Assembly (NCBI GenBank): GCA_013298625.1
Contig: JAAFIF010000043.1
Coordinates: forward strand, 1-64,000
Reading direction: 5' to 3'
Length of the DNA stretch: 64,000 nt
DNA from: Myxococcales bacterium
GTDB taxonomy: Bacteria; Myxococcota_A; Polyangia; Polyangiales; Ga0077539
Shown here: positions 35,314 through 45,086 of the stretch, one piece after another
Position numbering within the stretch: position 1 is the first letter of the stretch
Layout of the letters: each line of letters starts with the position of its first letter
Notes under the pieces: model-generated
Told to the model about the DNA's origin: nothing
The model's input: only the letters and a program-made list of their open reading frames with translations
Database searches by the model: none
Made by a program: the position numbers and the translations under genes

Positions 35314-36563
35314 GTCTCTTCGTGCTCGGCGAACAGGCGCGCGAGCTCTTCTTTGTGCGCCCTGGCGTCGGCGATGCCCAGCTCGACGAGCGGCGCGCAG
35401 TAGCACTGATCGAACAAGAGGTACGAGACGGCGTCGGCGTCGGTCTCTTCGGCGCCCTTGGCGTAGCGCTGCAGCGCGCGGGCGACGAGGCCCTTGGCGC
35501 GGCGCGCGAACTCGGCGCTTCGAGCGATCTCACCGGCGAGCACGCCGAGGTCTTGCGACGGCTCGATACGCAGCTCGCGGATGGGCCTGAGCGCGGGGGC
35601 GCCCTGCTCGACGAGGGCGTCGTTGAGCTGCGCGCCAAACGCGGGTCCGAACGCGCGCTGGCCTGCGTCGAGCACGGCGTTGGTGCGACGCAAGCGGTCG
35701 AGGTCGTAGTCGATGTGATCGAGCCAGAGCGCGTTGATGACCTTTCCCGCGAGAAAGAACGCGGACGGAGGACCGTGTCCTGGCGTCGGCGGAGCCATCG
35801 ACAGCCGGGGTCGGTCCGCCTCGGGCGGCCTGTGTCGCAGCGAGACGACGAGCACACGATCGGCGCCGAGGCGCACAGCCGGGGCGATCGGCGTGTTGAG
35901 CCGCAGCCCGCCGTCGCAGTAGTACTGCCCGTCGATCGAGACTGCGGGAAACACGATGGGGATCGCGGCGCTGGCCAGCGCGTGCTGCGGTCGGATGCGC
36001 GTCGCGGTGCCATGCACGAAGGGGTCGGTGCCCCAGGGCGGCAACCCTGGCTCGTTGCGCTCGACGAAGATCACGGTGTGACCGGACGAGACGTGCGTGG
36101 CGCTGACGGCGAGCGCTTCGATGCGCGACTCGGCGATGTTGCGCTGGATCATCGTCCAGGGGATGCCTTCGAGCACGACCTTCTCGAGCGCGCTCGGGTC
36201 GAGCACGCCGCCGTGGCGATGGGTCGATCCAGCAGGCGCAGCGCCGAACATCGACCTGGTAAATCGCAGGACATCCGTCGTCCCGAGCGGAAGCACCTCG
36301 TCGATGTTGAGCGTGCTCCAGCGGGCGGCCATGAGCGAGCCCTGCATGTCCGGGTCGTGCGCGGTGGCGGCGAGGACGCAGGCGTTGATGGCGCCGACCG
36401 AGCTTCCGCAGACGATGTCGAAGTGCGCGCGCACGCCGGTGTCGCGCACGAGGCCGTCGCGCAAGTACGAGAGGACGCCTGCTTCGTACGCGCCGCGCGC
36501 GGCGCCGCCGGACAGGACGATCGCGGTCTTCGGTCGCTTCGGTCGCACGCGGCCGTCTCTCAT
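35310..36563 (-). CDS. Patatin-like phospholipase
   Basis: 417 residues, no signal peptide. Patatin landmarks: oxyanion motif IVLSGGAARGAYEAG, nucleophile elbow CGSSVGAIN (GxSxG) and the catalytic Asp in YCDGGLRLNTPI. The chain also has ASAAIPIVFPAVSIDG, typical between the two. Such enzymes release fatty acids from membrane lipids; some act as self-secreted toxins, but no autotransporter or secretion signal is seen here. Inserted between the VWA protein gene (12 nt away) and trmFO (ATGA overlap), hence inside the translation/DNA maintenance operon. C-terminal 150 residues are helical and unassigned. Confidence 0.9.
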   Translation of the reverse strand: MRDGRVRPKRPKTAIVLSGGAARGAYEAGVLSYLRDGLVRDTGVRAHFDIVCGSSVGAINACVLAATAHDPDMQGSLMAARWSTLNIDEVLPLGTTDVLRFTRSMFGAAPAGSTHRHGGVLDPSALEKVVLEGIPWTMIQRNIAESRIEALAVSATHVSSGHTVIFVERNEPGLPPWGTDPFVHGTATRIRPQHALASAAIPIVFPAVSIDGQYYCDGGLRLNTPIAPAVRLGADRVLVVSLRHRPPEADRPRLSMAPPTPGHGPPSAFFLAGKVINALWLDHIDYDLDRLRRTNAVLDAGQRAFGPAFGAQLNDALVEQGAPALRPIRELRIEPSQDLGVLAGEIARSAEFARRAKGLVARALQRYAKGAEETDADAVSYLLFDQCYCAPLVELGIADARAHKEELARLFAEHEET

Positions 36564-36575
36564 TCTGCTGGCCGA

Positions 36576-38891
36576 TCAGCCGGGGTTCGACGCGCGGGCG
36601 GGGACGAGGATGAACACCTCGCGCGTGTCGAGCCTCGCGAAGCCGTCGCCGACGACGTGGATGTACGCGTGAAAGAGCGTGCTGCGGTCTTCGTAGCCCG
36701 GAAACACGTCGATGTTCGAGAACACGATCGTGAAGCGCACGCGCGTGCCGGGAAGCACGCGGTAGAACGTGCTCGAGTCCGTGCGCGCGACGGCGTCGGT
36801 CATCGCCACGCCGGCCGACGGCGTCCAGCAGTTGCGGTTGCGGGGCTCGATCTCGCACGTGGGGACGCGGCGCGCGATGAAGCTCCGCGCGTCGACCATG
36901 GCGGGGTTGGCTGGGTCGTTCTCGAGCTGCGTGCTGATGTCGATGGGCGTGCGGCTGGCGATCTGGCGGATGCCCTCGACCGTTCCGTCGATGAAGCTCT
37001 GTCCGCCGCCCGCGCGCAGGTCGAACACGAAGGGCACGCCGTCGACGTTGACCGAGCCCGTCCCCTCGGCCCACTGACGAAAGTCGTAGCAAGGGCTGGT
37101 GCCCTCGTGCGCGTTGACGATGCGGCCTTCGCAGGTCGGCGTCGTCGCGTTGAGCGAGATCATCCTCGCCCCCACGCGGCGCATCGCCGTCATGAGCTCA
37201 TCCGACGTGTGCCCGCGCGGGGTGATCCCGCTCGGCTCGCGGTTGAACGCCATCGCGCTCGGGTTGCGCGAGCCGTAGTGCGACTGCGTGTCCGAGTAGT
37301 GAACGATGATCGGCAGCGACCCCTGCCGGAAGCACGCCGCGCCGAAGCGCCCCTCGGGGCACACCGCCGGCGGAACCCAGCAGCCGTTCGCTCCGGTCCC
37401 GTTGGTGCACGGCATGCCCGAGCTGCGGTCGTAATAACCAGCACCCGTAATCAACTGGTACATCGCCTCGACGCTGGTCGAGAGCCCGTCGGCGCCGCTG
37501 CCCGCGGGGATCGCTTGGACCGCGGTCTGCACCGCCATCTCGTCGCGATTGATCGTGATTCCGCCGTACGTCGCCGCGGTGCACTCGCGCGTCGCGGCAG
37601 AGCCCGGCAGCCCCTGACACAGCGGGTGAAACACGCGGTCCGTGGTCGCAGCGTGGCTGCTCACGGGGTAGTCCTCGTAGTGACCGACGCCGAACCACGC
37701 CTCGGGGATCTCTGCGCGAACGCGGGCGGCGATGCCCGTAGCGGGCGTCGCGATCGAGTCGCGCACCGAGCGCAGCACGGTCGTCATCGAGCCCGTGGTG
37801 TCCGCGATGAAGAACACGTCCGCCACGCGGATGTTCGTCCCGAACTCGAGCTCGCGCGTCGCCTGCGCGCCGAGCGGAAGCACCACGTAGTAGTCCGTCA
37901 CGGGGATGCGACGCATCGGGTCCGTACCGCACATGGTCATCATGCGCTGCGCGCAGTACGCGTTTTCGACGACGTCGGACTGGCCGTCCATGTCCGTGTC
38001 GGCGTTGCACAGGTTGGTGCCCGCGGTGCGCTCTTCTTGGTCCGACGACCCGTCGTTGTCCGAGTCGAAGTCCAAGAAGTCCGGCACCGTGTCGGGCGCC
38101 ACGCGAGCAGGGTCTTCGACGTCGAGCTCGCGCGCGCACTCTCTGGGCGGGGTCATCGGGTCCATGTCGCCCGACTCCGTTCGGTCGTCGATGCCGTCGC
38201 CGTCCGAGTCGAGGTCGCGAAAGTTCGCGAGCATGTCGCGGTCGCGATCGGTGCTGCCCTCGTCGCGATCGAGGATCGTGTCGCCGTCCGAGTCGACGTC
38301 GCGCCAATCGGGGCGCATGTCTCTGTCGGTGTCGGGCGCGACGGGCATGTCGTCGACGTCGATTTCGCTGCGATTGCTCAGCCCGTCGCCGTCCGCGTCG
38401 CGGTCGGCGTAGTCCGGGATTCCGTCGGAGTCGAGGTCGTAGGGGCGGCTCTCCCATCCGCCCTCGGGCGGCGTGGGCCCTTCGACGGGCGGCGTGTACG
38501 AGACGACGTCTTCGATGCGATCGTCGTTGGAGTCGCGGTCGAGGTAGTCGGGCTCGCCTTCTCCGTCGGAGTTGACCGGGCGCATGACGCACGCGACGCG
38601 GGACGCGCCGTACTGCGCTTCGACGCGGTCGGGGATGCGATCTCCGTCCGAGTCTTCGTCGCGCTTGTTCGGAATCCCGTCAGCGTCGAAGTCGCCCTCG
38701 CCCTCGACGAGATCGGGGATCGTGTCGCCGTCGGTGTCGAGCTCGCACGCCGCGCTCGCGGCATCGGGCGCGCTGTCGCGCGACGAGCCGTCGCTGACCG
38801 CAGCGTCGCCGCTCGCAACCGGCGGCGGGCTGCAGCCCGCAATCAAGAACAGAAGCCCCACAGAAAGCACTGGCGCGCGTCGCATAGCCAT
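36576..38891 (-). CDS. Lipoprotein with TSP3-like calcium repeats and a VWA domain
   Basis: 771 residues; ATG at 38891 or 38885. Lipobox FLIAGC. Residues 50-290 hold about ten Asp-rich units of the DxDxDxxxD type (DTDGDTIPDLVEG, DSDGDRIPDRVEA, DRDADGDGLSNRSE), as in thrombospondin type 3 calcium-binding repeats. From about 345 comes a von Willebrand A-like domain with a MIDAS-type motif VFFIADTTGSMTTVL, followed by GVGHYEDYPVSS and a long C-terminal part with several Cys, ending near VHVVGDGFARLDTREVFILV. Calcium-stabilised stalk with an adhesion domain is the likely design. Sits in the topA-trmFO cluster between topA and the patatin gene. Confidence 0.88.
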   Translation of the reverse strand: MAMRRAPVLSVGLLFLIAGCSPPPVASGDAAVSDGSSRDSAPDAASAACELDTDGDTIPDLVEGEGDFDADGIPNKRDEDSDGDRIPDRVEAQYGASRVACVMRPVNSDGEGEPDYLDRDSNDDRIEDVVSYTPPVEGPTPPEGGWESRPYDLDSDGIPDYADRDADGDGLSNRSEIDVDDMPVAPDTDRDMRPDWRDVDSDGDTILDRDEGSTDRDRDMLANFRDLDSDGDGIDDRTESGDMDPMTPPRECARELDVEDPARVAPDTVPDFLDFDSDNDGSSDQEERTAGTNLCNADTDMDGQSDVVENAYCAQRMMTMCGTDPMRRIPVTDYYVVLPLGAQATRELEFGTNIRVADVFFIADTTGSMTTVLRSVRDSIATPATGIAARVRAEIPEAWFGVGHYEDYPVSSHAATTDRVFHPLCQGLPGSAATRECTAATYGGITINRDEMAVQTAVQAIPAGSGADGLSTSVEAMYQLITGAGYYDRSSGMPCTNGTGANGCWVPPAVCPEGRFGAACFRQGSLPIIVHYSDTQSHYGSRNPSAMAFNREPSGITPRGHTSDELMTAMRRVGARMISLNATTPTCEGRIVNAHEGTSPCYDFRQWAEGTGSVNVDGVPFVFDLRAGGGQSFIDGTVEGIRQIASRTPIDISTQLENDPANPAMVDARSFIARRVPTCEIEPRNRNCWTPSAGVAMTDAVARTDSSTFYRVLPGTRVRFTIVFSNIDVFPGYEDRSTLFHAYIHVVGDGFARLDTREVFILVPARASNPG

Positions 38892-39001
38892 CGGATCGCC
38901 AACGATGGCAGAGAGCCGCTAGCGCTGCAATTGCGCACGCACGGATTGCGCTCAGCAATCGAGCGACGCCGTCGAGGGCGCGCGCTCGACGCTTCGGGCG
39001 C

Positions 39002-41746
39002 TCACGCCGTCGCCGACACGGTCTCGCTCTTCTTCGCGGCGGGCTTGGCGGCGGCCTTCTTCGCGGCAGCCTTCTTCGCGGCGCCCTTCTTGGCCGCGGA
39101 CTTCTTCGCAGCGGGCTTCTTCGCGACGGGCGTCTCGTCGGCGACGTCGGATTTTGCTGCGGCTTTCTTCGCGGATTTCGCCGGCTTCTTCTCGGCGCTC
39201 TCGGCGTCGCTCTTGGCGGCCTTCTCGGCCTTGGCGCCCTTCTTGGCGGCGCCCTTCTTGGCGCCCCAGCCCTTCTTGGCGGGCAGCGGGAGCTTGAGGA
39301 TCTCGGGGTTGATGTACGGCTCGCGCACGACGCCGACGAGCGGCGCGGCCGGCGTCGAGACGCGCTCGTCGCTGTCGCCGTCGATTTCAGCGCGGTCGAT
39401 CTCTTCGTAGCCGCAGCCCTCGGCGACGCACTTGATGATCGGGCGGGTCTTTCCGCCGGCCTTCACGAGGAAGGGCGCGTGGCACTGCGGGCACTCGCGG
39501 CGAATGGGCGCTTGATACAAGCGGAAATCGCACTTCGTGGTCGAGTAGTTCGAGCAACCCCAGAACGGCTTTCGCTTGGCGCCGCCGACCTGAATGATGT
39601 CGCCCTCTTTGCACTTGGGGCACTTGAGCCCGAGCGGAACGGGGCTCGTGAAGTCGCACCGCGGATAGGCGGCGCAGCCGAGGAAGTCGTTGCGCGAGCC
39701 GCGGCGCGCGGTGCGGACGAGCAGGTCGCTGCCGCACTTTGCGCAGGATTTTCCCTCGTAGACGCGGGGCGGCGGCGCGGGGTTCTCGTCGATGAGGTTC
39801 TTGCACTCGGGGTAGCCCGTGCACGCGTAGAAGTCCGACGTCGGGCCCCAGCGCTTGACCATGGGGCGCCCGCACTTGTCGCAGATGCGGTCGCTCGTCT
39901 GGGGTCGCGGCCACCCTTCTGCCGGCTCGGCGCCCTTCTTCTCGCTGTCGCACCGCGCGTGAAAGGGCTGGTAGATCTTGTCGACCACGCCAACCCACTT
40001 GAGCTCGCCCTCTTCGACGCGATCGAGGTCCTTCTCGATTTGCGCGGTGAACTCGTAGTTGATGAACTCGCCGAAGCGCGCGCGCAGCCCGGTGCTCTTC
40101 GCGAGCCCGAGCTTCGTCGGAACGAGCGCGCGGTCCTGCTTCTCGACGTAGTCCCTCGACTGCACCTTCGAGACGATCTCGGCGTACGTGCTCGGCCGTC
40201 CGATGCCCAGCTCTTCGAGGGCCTTCACGAGCGTGCCTTCGTTGTACCGAGGCGCGGGCTGCGAGAACTTCTGCTCGGTCTGCACGCCGGGGGGGCTCAC
40301 GATGCTGAGCGCCTCTCCTTCGCGCAGGTCCGGCAGCAGCGCGCCGTCTTCTGCGTCCGCCGTCGCGCCGTCCTTGGGCGCTTCTTCGCCGGCGACCTCT
40401 TCGCCCGTCGGGAGCGCGCCGTACGCGTCGAGCCAGCCCGCGAAGCGCAGCGTCTGTCCGCTCGTTCGCAGGCCGATCGCGCGGGCGTCAGCCTTGGCGT
40501 CGACGAGCACCGTCGTCTGGTCGTAGAGCGCCTCGATCATCTGGCACGCCACGAAGCGGTCGTAGATGAGCTTGTAGACCTTGTACTCGTCGGGCTTCAG
40601 CGAGCGCTTGATCGAGTCGGGGTGCAGGTCGAGGTTGGTCGGGCGAATGGCCTCGTGAGCGTCCTGCGCGCTCGAGCGAGTCTTGAAGAAGTTCGACTTC
40701 TCGGGGAGGTACTTCGCGCCGTACTTCGACGTGATGTGCTCGCGCACGGCGGTGATCGCGTCGTTCGAGATGCGGGTCGAGTCCGTACGCATGTACGTGA
40801 TCAAACCGACAGGGCCCTCTGCGCCGACCTCGACGCCTTCGTACAGGCGCTGGGCGACTTGCATCGTGCGCGACGCAGAGAACCCGAGCCGCGAAGACGC
40901 GTCGCGCTGCAGCGACGACGTGATGTACGGCGGCGGGGCGCGGCGGCGACGCTCGCGCTTCTCGACGGAGCGAACGACGTACTTTGCCTTCAATAGCGCG
41001 GCGGTGAGCGCCTCGGCGTCGGCCTTCGAGTTGACGACCTTCTCGCCGGTCTTCACAGCGCGATCGCGGCTCGGGGTGACGACCTTGACGCCGTCGACCT
41101 CGATCACGTGCGCGTTGAAATTCGGCTTCTTCGACCCGACCAGCGCGACGTCCACCGGCCAGTACTCTTGCGGAACAAACGCGCGGATCTCCTCCTCGCG
41201 CTCGACGATCAGCCGCAGCGCGACCGACTGCACGCGGCCCGCCGAGAGAAAGTGCCCGTTGACCTGGCGGCACAAGCGCTTCCACAGCACCGACGAGAGC
41301 TCGTAGCCGATGAGCCGGTCGAGGATGCGCCGCGCTTGCTGCGCGAAGAAGCGCTGCTCGTCCACGGTGCGCGGCTTCGAGAGCCCGTCCTGAACGCCCT
41401 TCTTGGTGATCTCGTGAAACTCGATGCGGCGCATCGGCTTCTTCATCGGCGCGAGCTCTTGCGCGATGTGCCACGCGATCGCCTCTCCCTCGCGGTCGGG
41501 GTCGGGCGCGAGGAAGATCTCGTCCGAGTCTTTCGCGGCTTTCTTCAGCTCAGAGAGCACGTCCTTGTGGTCTTCGAGCACCTCGTACTTGGGCGTGTAG
41601 TCGTGTTCGACGTCGATGTTGAGCCCGGACTTCGGCAGGTCGCGGATGTGACCCTTCGAAGCGAGGACGACGTAGTCCTTTCCCAGGTACTTCTGGATGG
41701 TCTTGGCTTTGGCGGGTGACTCGACGATGACGAGCGACTTGGACAT
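39002..41746 (-). CDS. topA: DNA topoisomerase I with zinc fingers and a basic tail
   Basis: 914 residues. Relaxes negative supercoils. TOPRIM domain (SLVIVESPAKAKTIQKYLG; acidic triad DPDREGE at 82-88), catalytic Y318 in GLITYMRTDSTRIS, and gate domains to about 590. Then several Cys4 zinc ribbons (CDKCGRPMVKRWG, CAKCGSDLL, CPKCKEGDIIQVGG, CPQCHAPFLVKAGG). The last 90 residues are a Lys/Ala-rich histone-H1-like extension (AAKKGAAKKAAAKKAAAKPA). Such tails are seen in some actinobacterial and myxobacterial enzymes and probably raise DNA affinity. Starts 48 nt after dprA. Confidence 0.97.
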   Translation of the reverse strand: MSKSLVIVESPAKAKTIQKYLGKDYVVLASKGHIRDLPKSGLNIDVEHDYTPKYEVLEDHKDVLSELKKAAKDSDEIFLAPDPDREGEAIAWHIAQELAPMKKPMRRIEFHEITKKGVQDGLSKPRTVDEQRFFAQQARRILDRLIGYELSSVLWKRLCRQVNGHFLSAGRVQSVALRLIVEREEEIRAFVPQEYWPVDVALVGSKKPNFNAHVIEVDGVKVVTPSRDRAVKTGEKVVNSKADAEALTAALLKAKYVVRSVEKRERRRRAPPPYITSSLQRDASSRLGFSASRTMQVAQRLYEGVEVGAEGPVGLITYMRTDSTRISNDAITAVREHITSKYGAKYLPEKSNFFKTRSSAQDAHEAIRPTNLDLHPDSIKRSLKPDEYKVYKLIYDRFVACQMIEALYDQTTVLVDAKADARAIGLRTSGQTLRFAGWLDAYGALPTGEEVAGEEAPKDGATADAEDGALLPDLREGEALSIVSPPGVQTEQKFSQPAPRYNEGTLVKALEELGIGRPSTYAEIVSKVQSRDYVEKQDRALVPTKLGLAKSTGLRARFGEFINYEFTAQIEKDLDRVEEGELKWVGVVDKIYQPFHARCDSEKKGAEPAEGWPRPQTSDRICDKCGRPMVKRWGPTSDFYACTGYPECKNLIDENPAPPPRVYEGKSCAKCGSDLLVRTARRGSRNDFLGCAAYPRCDFTSPVPLGLKCPKCKEGDIIQVGGAKRKPFWGCSNYSTTKCDFRLYQAPIRRECPQCHAPFLVKAGGKTRPIIKCVAEGCGYEEIDRAEIDGDSDERVSTPAAPLVGVVREPYINPEILKLPLPAKKGWGAKKGAAKKGAKAEKAAKSDAESAEKKPAKSAKKAAAKSDVADETPVAKKPAAKKSAAKKGAAKKAAAKKAAAKPAAKKSETVSATA

Positions 41747-41794
41747 GTCGGGCGGGCATTTATATGGAGGCGCCCCCGAGCGACAAGTGCAGCC

Positions 41795-42781
41795 TCACGC
41801 GCGCACGCGGATGTACGTGCCGTCCGAGCGCTCGGAGACGAGCCCGAGCAGGGTCAAGGTGATGAGCGCGGCGCGCGTGGCGGCGGGGTCGAGCCGGGCG
41901 CGTTCGCCAATGTTGTCGGGGTGCAACGGGCGATCCTCGAGCGCGCGCACGCACGCGAGCTGCGCGGGGTCGAGCGGCGGGAGGCGCTCGATTTTTTCTT
42001 TCGCGACGGGCTCGGCGACGGCGACAGCGTCCTCGCGCGTACGTGCACGAGTGCGCGGGCGCGGCGCTCGCGTGCGCGTGCTCGCGTGCGCGAGCAACGG
42101 GCCGTCGGGCTGATCGAGGGCCGCGAACATGTCCTCGCTGCGCTCGCACAGCGCCGCGCCCGCGCGCAAGAGGGCGAGGCACCCTGCGCCGCGACGGTCT
42201 CCCGGCGACGCAGGAACGACGAGCACTCTGCGCCCGATGCGCTTGGCAAACGACGCCGCGAGCAGCGCGCCCGACGAGCTAGGCGCCTGCACGAGCACCA
42301 GCACGTCGCACAGCGACGCGAGCAGCTCGTTGCGCCGCGGAAACGTCCATCGCGTCGGCGGCGTCTCCGCCGGAAACATCGACACCAGCGCCCCGCCCCG
42401 CTCGATCGCCCTGCTGTACATCGCGCGGTGCCGCAGCGGATATGGCTTGTCGAGGCCGCTCGGCAGCACGACCACGGTGCGTCCGCCGCCGTCGAGCGCG
42501 CCTTGATGAGCTGCGGCGTCGATGCCGAGCGCGCCTCCAGAGAGCACGGTGATCGAGCGCTTCGCGCACGCTTCGGCGAGCGAGCGCGCCATCGCGAGGC
42601 CCTCGCCGTCGGGGTGACGCGTCCCGACGATGGCGATCAACGGAGGCTCGAGCGCGGTGAGGTCGCCGCGGACCGAGAGGGAGGTGACCCGCGCCGGCGC
42701 GAGCCGAGCCTCGTAGCCGAGGTCCTCGGGGGTGATGGTTTCGCTGCGTTCTTCGCTGGGATTTGGGCGCTTTTCTCGCAT
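41795..42781 (-). CDS. dprA: DNA processing protein DprA/Smf
   Basis: 328 residues from the ATG at 42781; the frame extends to a TTG at 42841 but that part looks unlike the family. Loads RecA onto incoming single-stranded DNA during transformation. Rossmann-like core with PPLIAIVGTRHPDGEG, TVLSGGALGIDAAAHQGAL, VVVLPSGLDKPYPLRHRAMY, FPRRNELLASLCDVLVLVQA and SGALLAASFAKRIGRRVLVV, all in family order. A Pro/Arg/Thr linker (about 225-260) leads to a C-terminal winged-helix (DP3-like) domain. Precedes topA, as smf does in Bacillus. No other competence gene is seen in the window. Confidence 0.93.
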   Translation of the reverse strand: MREKRPNPSEERSETITPEDLGYEARLAPARVTSLSVRGDLTALEPPLIAIVGTRHPDGEGLAMARSLAEACAKRSITVLSGGALGIDAAAHQGALDGGGRTVVVLPSGLDKPYPLRHRAMYSRAIERGGALVSMFPAETPPTRWTFPRRNELLASLCDVLVLVQAPSSSGALLAASFAKRIGRRVLVVPASPGDRRGAGCLALLRAGAALCERSEDMFAALDQPDGPLLAHASTRTRAPRPRTRARTREDAVAVAEPVAKEKIERLPPLDPAQLACVRALEDRPLHPDNIGERARLDPAATRAALITLTLLGLVSERSDGTYIRVRA

Positions 42782-42890
42782 TGCGGCCGGCGCTATCCCC
42801 GCCGAGCGCCCGGAGTTGTGCGCCGCTGTTGTGTGCCGCAATTTTGCGGGCGCTTTGTCCTGCGACTACCGTCCAGCTCGAAGAGGTCTC

Positions 42891-43886
42891 ATGCGGTTTC
42901 AGCGTTGGATGGGAAGTTCGCTGCTCGTGCTCGCCGGATGCGCGAGCGGCGGCCGGTCGGTGGCCGACCTCGAAGCGCAGGTCCGGACGCTGCGCGCGTC
43001 GCAAGACCAGTACGTGCAGAGAATTCAGCAACTCGAGACGCGCCTCGCGTCCGCCGAGCGCGGCGCGCGGGCGGGTGAGACCCTCGTCGGCGCCAACCGA
43101 CGCACGGTGCGCATCGTGGACGACGGAGCGCACTCTGTGGCGCAGAGCGACGTCGAAGACATCCCGAGCGCGCTGCACGAAGACTGGGCGGACAACACCC
43201 ACAGCGACGAGGACCCGTCGCGCCCCACGGTGCGCGCGCAGGGGCGGCCCATCGTGACGCCACCTGGGACGCCCATCGTCGTGCGCGAGGACGAGCGCTT
43301 GCCCGTCGCCCCGCTGCCGCCCTCGGACCGCGCGCCCAACGCCAATCCGTCGACCACACCAGCGCCGTCCCGCCCGGCGAGCGCGCCGGAAGCGCCGGCG
43401 AGAGACAGCGGCCGCGGACCGTCGGCGATGGGGCCCGACGCGAGCGGCGTTCCGCTCGGGGCGAACGCGTCGCTTGCGCACGCGTCGTTGGGCGAGAGCA
43501 CGTCGTCTGTGCGCGACCCTCGCTCGACCGCCGCGTACGACGCCGCGCTCGCCGAGGCCCGCGGCGGTCAGTGCCCGCGCGCCATCGAGAGCCTCGCGAG
43601 CTTCTTGGTTCGCTGGCCCGATCACCCCCACGTGCCGAGCGCGATGTACTGGCGAGGCGAGTGCCTGCTCGCCACGGGAGACGCCCGCAGAGCCATCGAG
43701 CAGTTCGAAGGTGCGCTCTCGCGATCGTCGAGCGCGCACCTGTCGTCGGGCGTCCTCTACAAGCTCGCGCAGAGCCACCGCCGCGTCGGCGACGCCGCGC
43801 GAGCCAGGGTTTTTGCTGACCGATTGCAACGAGAGTTTCCCACGAGCGACGCCGCGCAGCGCGCCCGCGCCGAGGAGTCACGATGA
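42891..43886 (+). CDS. YbgF/CpoB-like lipoprotein with coiled coil and TPR domain
   Basis: 331 residues from the ATG at 42891 with AGAGG 6 nt upstream. Lipobox LVLAGC. Residues 22-60 form a coiled coil (VADLEAQVRTLRASQDQYVQ and on), then a Pro/Asp-rich disordered middle (100-200), then a TPR domain: AAYDAALAEARGGQCPRAI, HVPSAMYWRGECLLATGDAR, GVLYKLAQSHRRVGDAARAR. This is the layout of CpoB/YbgF, which coordinates peptidoglycan and outer-membrane work with Tol-Pal, although no tol or pal gene is nearby and CpoB itself is not usually a lipoprotein. Overlaps the LysM gene by 4 bp. Confidence 0.78.
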   Translation: MRFQRWMGSSLLVLAGCASGGRSVADLEAQVRTLRASQDQYVQRIQQLETRLASAERGARAGETLVGANRRTVRIVDDGAHSVAQSDVEDIPSALHEDWADNTHSDEDPSRPTVRAQGRPIVTPPGTPIVVREDERLPVAPLPPSDRAPNANPSTTPAPSRPASAPEAPARDSGRGPSAMGPDASGVPLGANASLAHASLGESTSSVRDPRSTAAYDAALAEARGGQCPRAIESLASFLVRWPDHPHVPSAMYWRGECLLATGDARRAIEQFEGALSRSSSAHLSSGVLYKLAQSHRRVGDAARARVFADRLQREFPTSDAAQRARAEESR

Positions 43887-45037
43887 TGCGCCGCCCAACT
43901 GTCACGCTCACCGCGCTGTTTCTCACGGTCTCGTTCGACGCCTTCGCGCAGGCGACCGCCGACGACGGCTCGAGCCGCGGCTCGTCGATCATCGCCGCCG
44001 CCCGCGACCGCCGCGCGATCTCGCTCTCCGGCGAGAACGGCCGCGTCGACGTGCCCGACTTTCACGACGTGTCCCGCGGAGACACCCTCTGGGACATCAC
44101 GGACTACTACTTCGGCAACCCGTGGCGGTGGCCCGCCGTGTGGGGGCTCAACCCGCAGATCACGAATCCGCACTGGATTTTTCCTGGCGATCACGTCCGC
44201 TTGCTGCGCGAGGCTCGCCCCGGCGCGCGTCCGACCGTCGTCGGAAACGTCCTGCGCACCCCAGCGCGCGTCGTGACGCCGGACACGGTCTTTCACATGA
44301 GCAACGGCTACCTCGACCCGCGCGAGCAAGAGGACGCCGGGACGATCGTCGGCTCGGTGCAGGACCACATGCTGCTCACGGAGAACGACGAGGCGTACAT
44401 TGATTTTCCCAGGCGAACGCCGCGCATCGGCGAGCGCTTCGCGGTCTATCAAGACGCGCAGGACGGCCGCGGCGACCGCAACACCGGCCACGTCGTACGC
44501 GTGATCGGCACCGCTGAGATCACCCGCTGGGACGCCAATCGGCACCTCGCGACCGCGCGCATCACCGAGGCGCTCGACACGATCGAGCGCGGCGAACGCG
44601 TGGCCATCATCCCGCGCACCGTCCGCACGGTCCCGCCCGTGCGCAACAACCTCGACCTCGAAGGACGCATCGCCGCCCTGCTGCGCCCAGAAGCGTTCGC
44701 GGGACAGCACCAGGTCGTCTTCATCGACCGTGGCGCAGACGATCGCGTCGTGCTCGGAAACCGGTTCCTCGTCATGCGCCGCGGGGACCAGTGGCGCGCC
44801 ACCCTCGCCTCGGTCAGCGAGTCCACGGCCTCGGGCGTCGGGCTCGATCGCGACGGTGACGGCCGCGCCGATCCGCCGCCGGACCGCGAGCGCGACCCGC
44901 GCGATCGCATGCCCGACGAGGTCGTCGGCGAGCTGCTCGTCGTCGAGGTCCGGCCGCGCACCGCGACCGCCGTCGTCACGAGCTCGACCATCGAGCTCAA
45001 CGTCGGCGATCGCGCCGTCATGCGCCGCGGTTACTGA
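43883..45037 (+). CDS. Exported LysM-domain protein
   Basis: 384 residues; ATG at 43883 with GAGGAG at 43872-43877, overlapping the previous stop (ATGA). Signal peptide cut near DAFAQ. LysM peptidoglycan-binding motif at about 57-105: VSRGDTLWDITDYYFGNPWR then WGLNPQITNPHWIFPGDHVRL. The remaining 270 residues contain strand-rich segments such as GTIVGSVQDHMLLTENDEAY, IGERFAVYQDAQ and VFIDRGADDRVVLGNRFLVM, which repeat in the manner of tandem SH3/flagellar-ring-like folds; the family is known in myxobacteria but its role is not. Most likely a periplasmic, cell-wall-bound partner of the CpoB-like lipoprotein. Confidence 0.85.
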   Translation: MMRRPTVTLTALFLTVSFDAFAQATADDGSSRGSSIIAAARDRRAISLSGENGRVDVPDFHDVSRGDTLWDITDYYFGNPWRWPAVWGLNPQITNPHWIFPGDHVRLLREARPGARPTVVGNVLRTPARVVTPDTVFHMSNGYLDPREQEDAGTIVGSVQDHMLLTENDEAYIDFPRRTPRIGERFAVYQDAQDGRGDRNTGHVVRVIGTAEITRWDANRHLATARITEALDTIERGERVAIIPRTVRTVPPVRNNLDLEGRIAALLRPEAFAGQHQVVFIDRGADDRVVLGNRFLVMRRGDQWRATLASVSESTASGVGLDRDGDGRADPPPDRERDPRDRMPDEVVGELLVVEVRPRTATAVVTSSTIELNVGDRAVMRRGY

Positions 45038-45086
45038 GCGCTCGGTGGCGACAACGTGAGCTCGGTGCGATAACTGCGCGCACACG

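Noticed and set aside
35301..39410. 1369-codon plus-strand open frame
   Set aside because: It is antisense to trmFO, patatin and VWA genes, whose motifs are unmistakable. Stops are rare because of the very high GC content.
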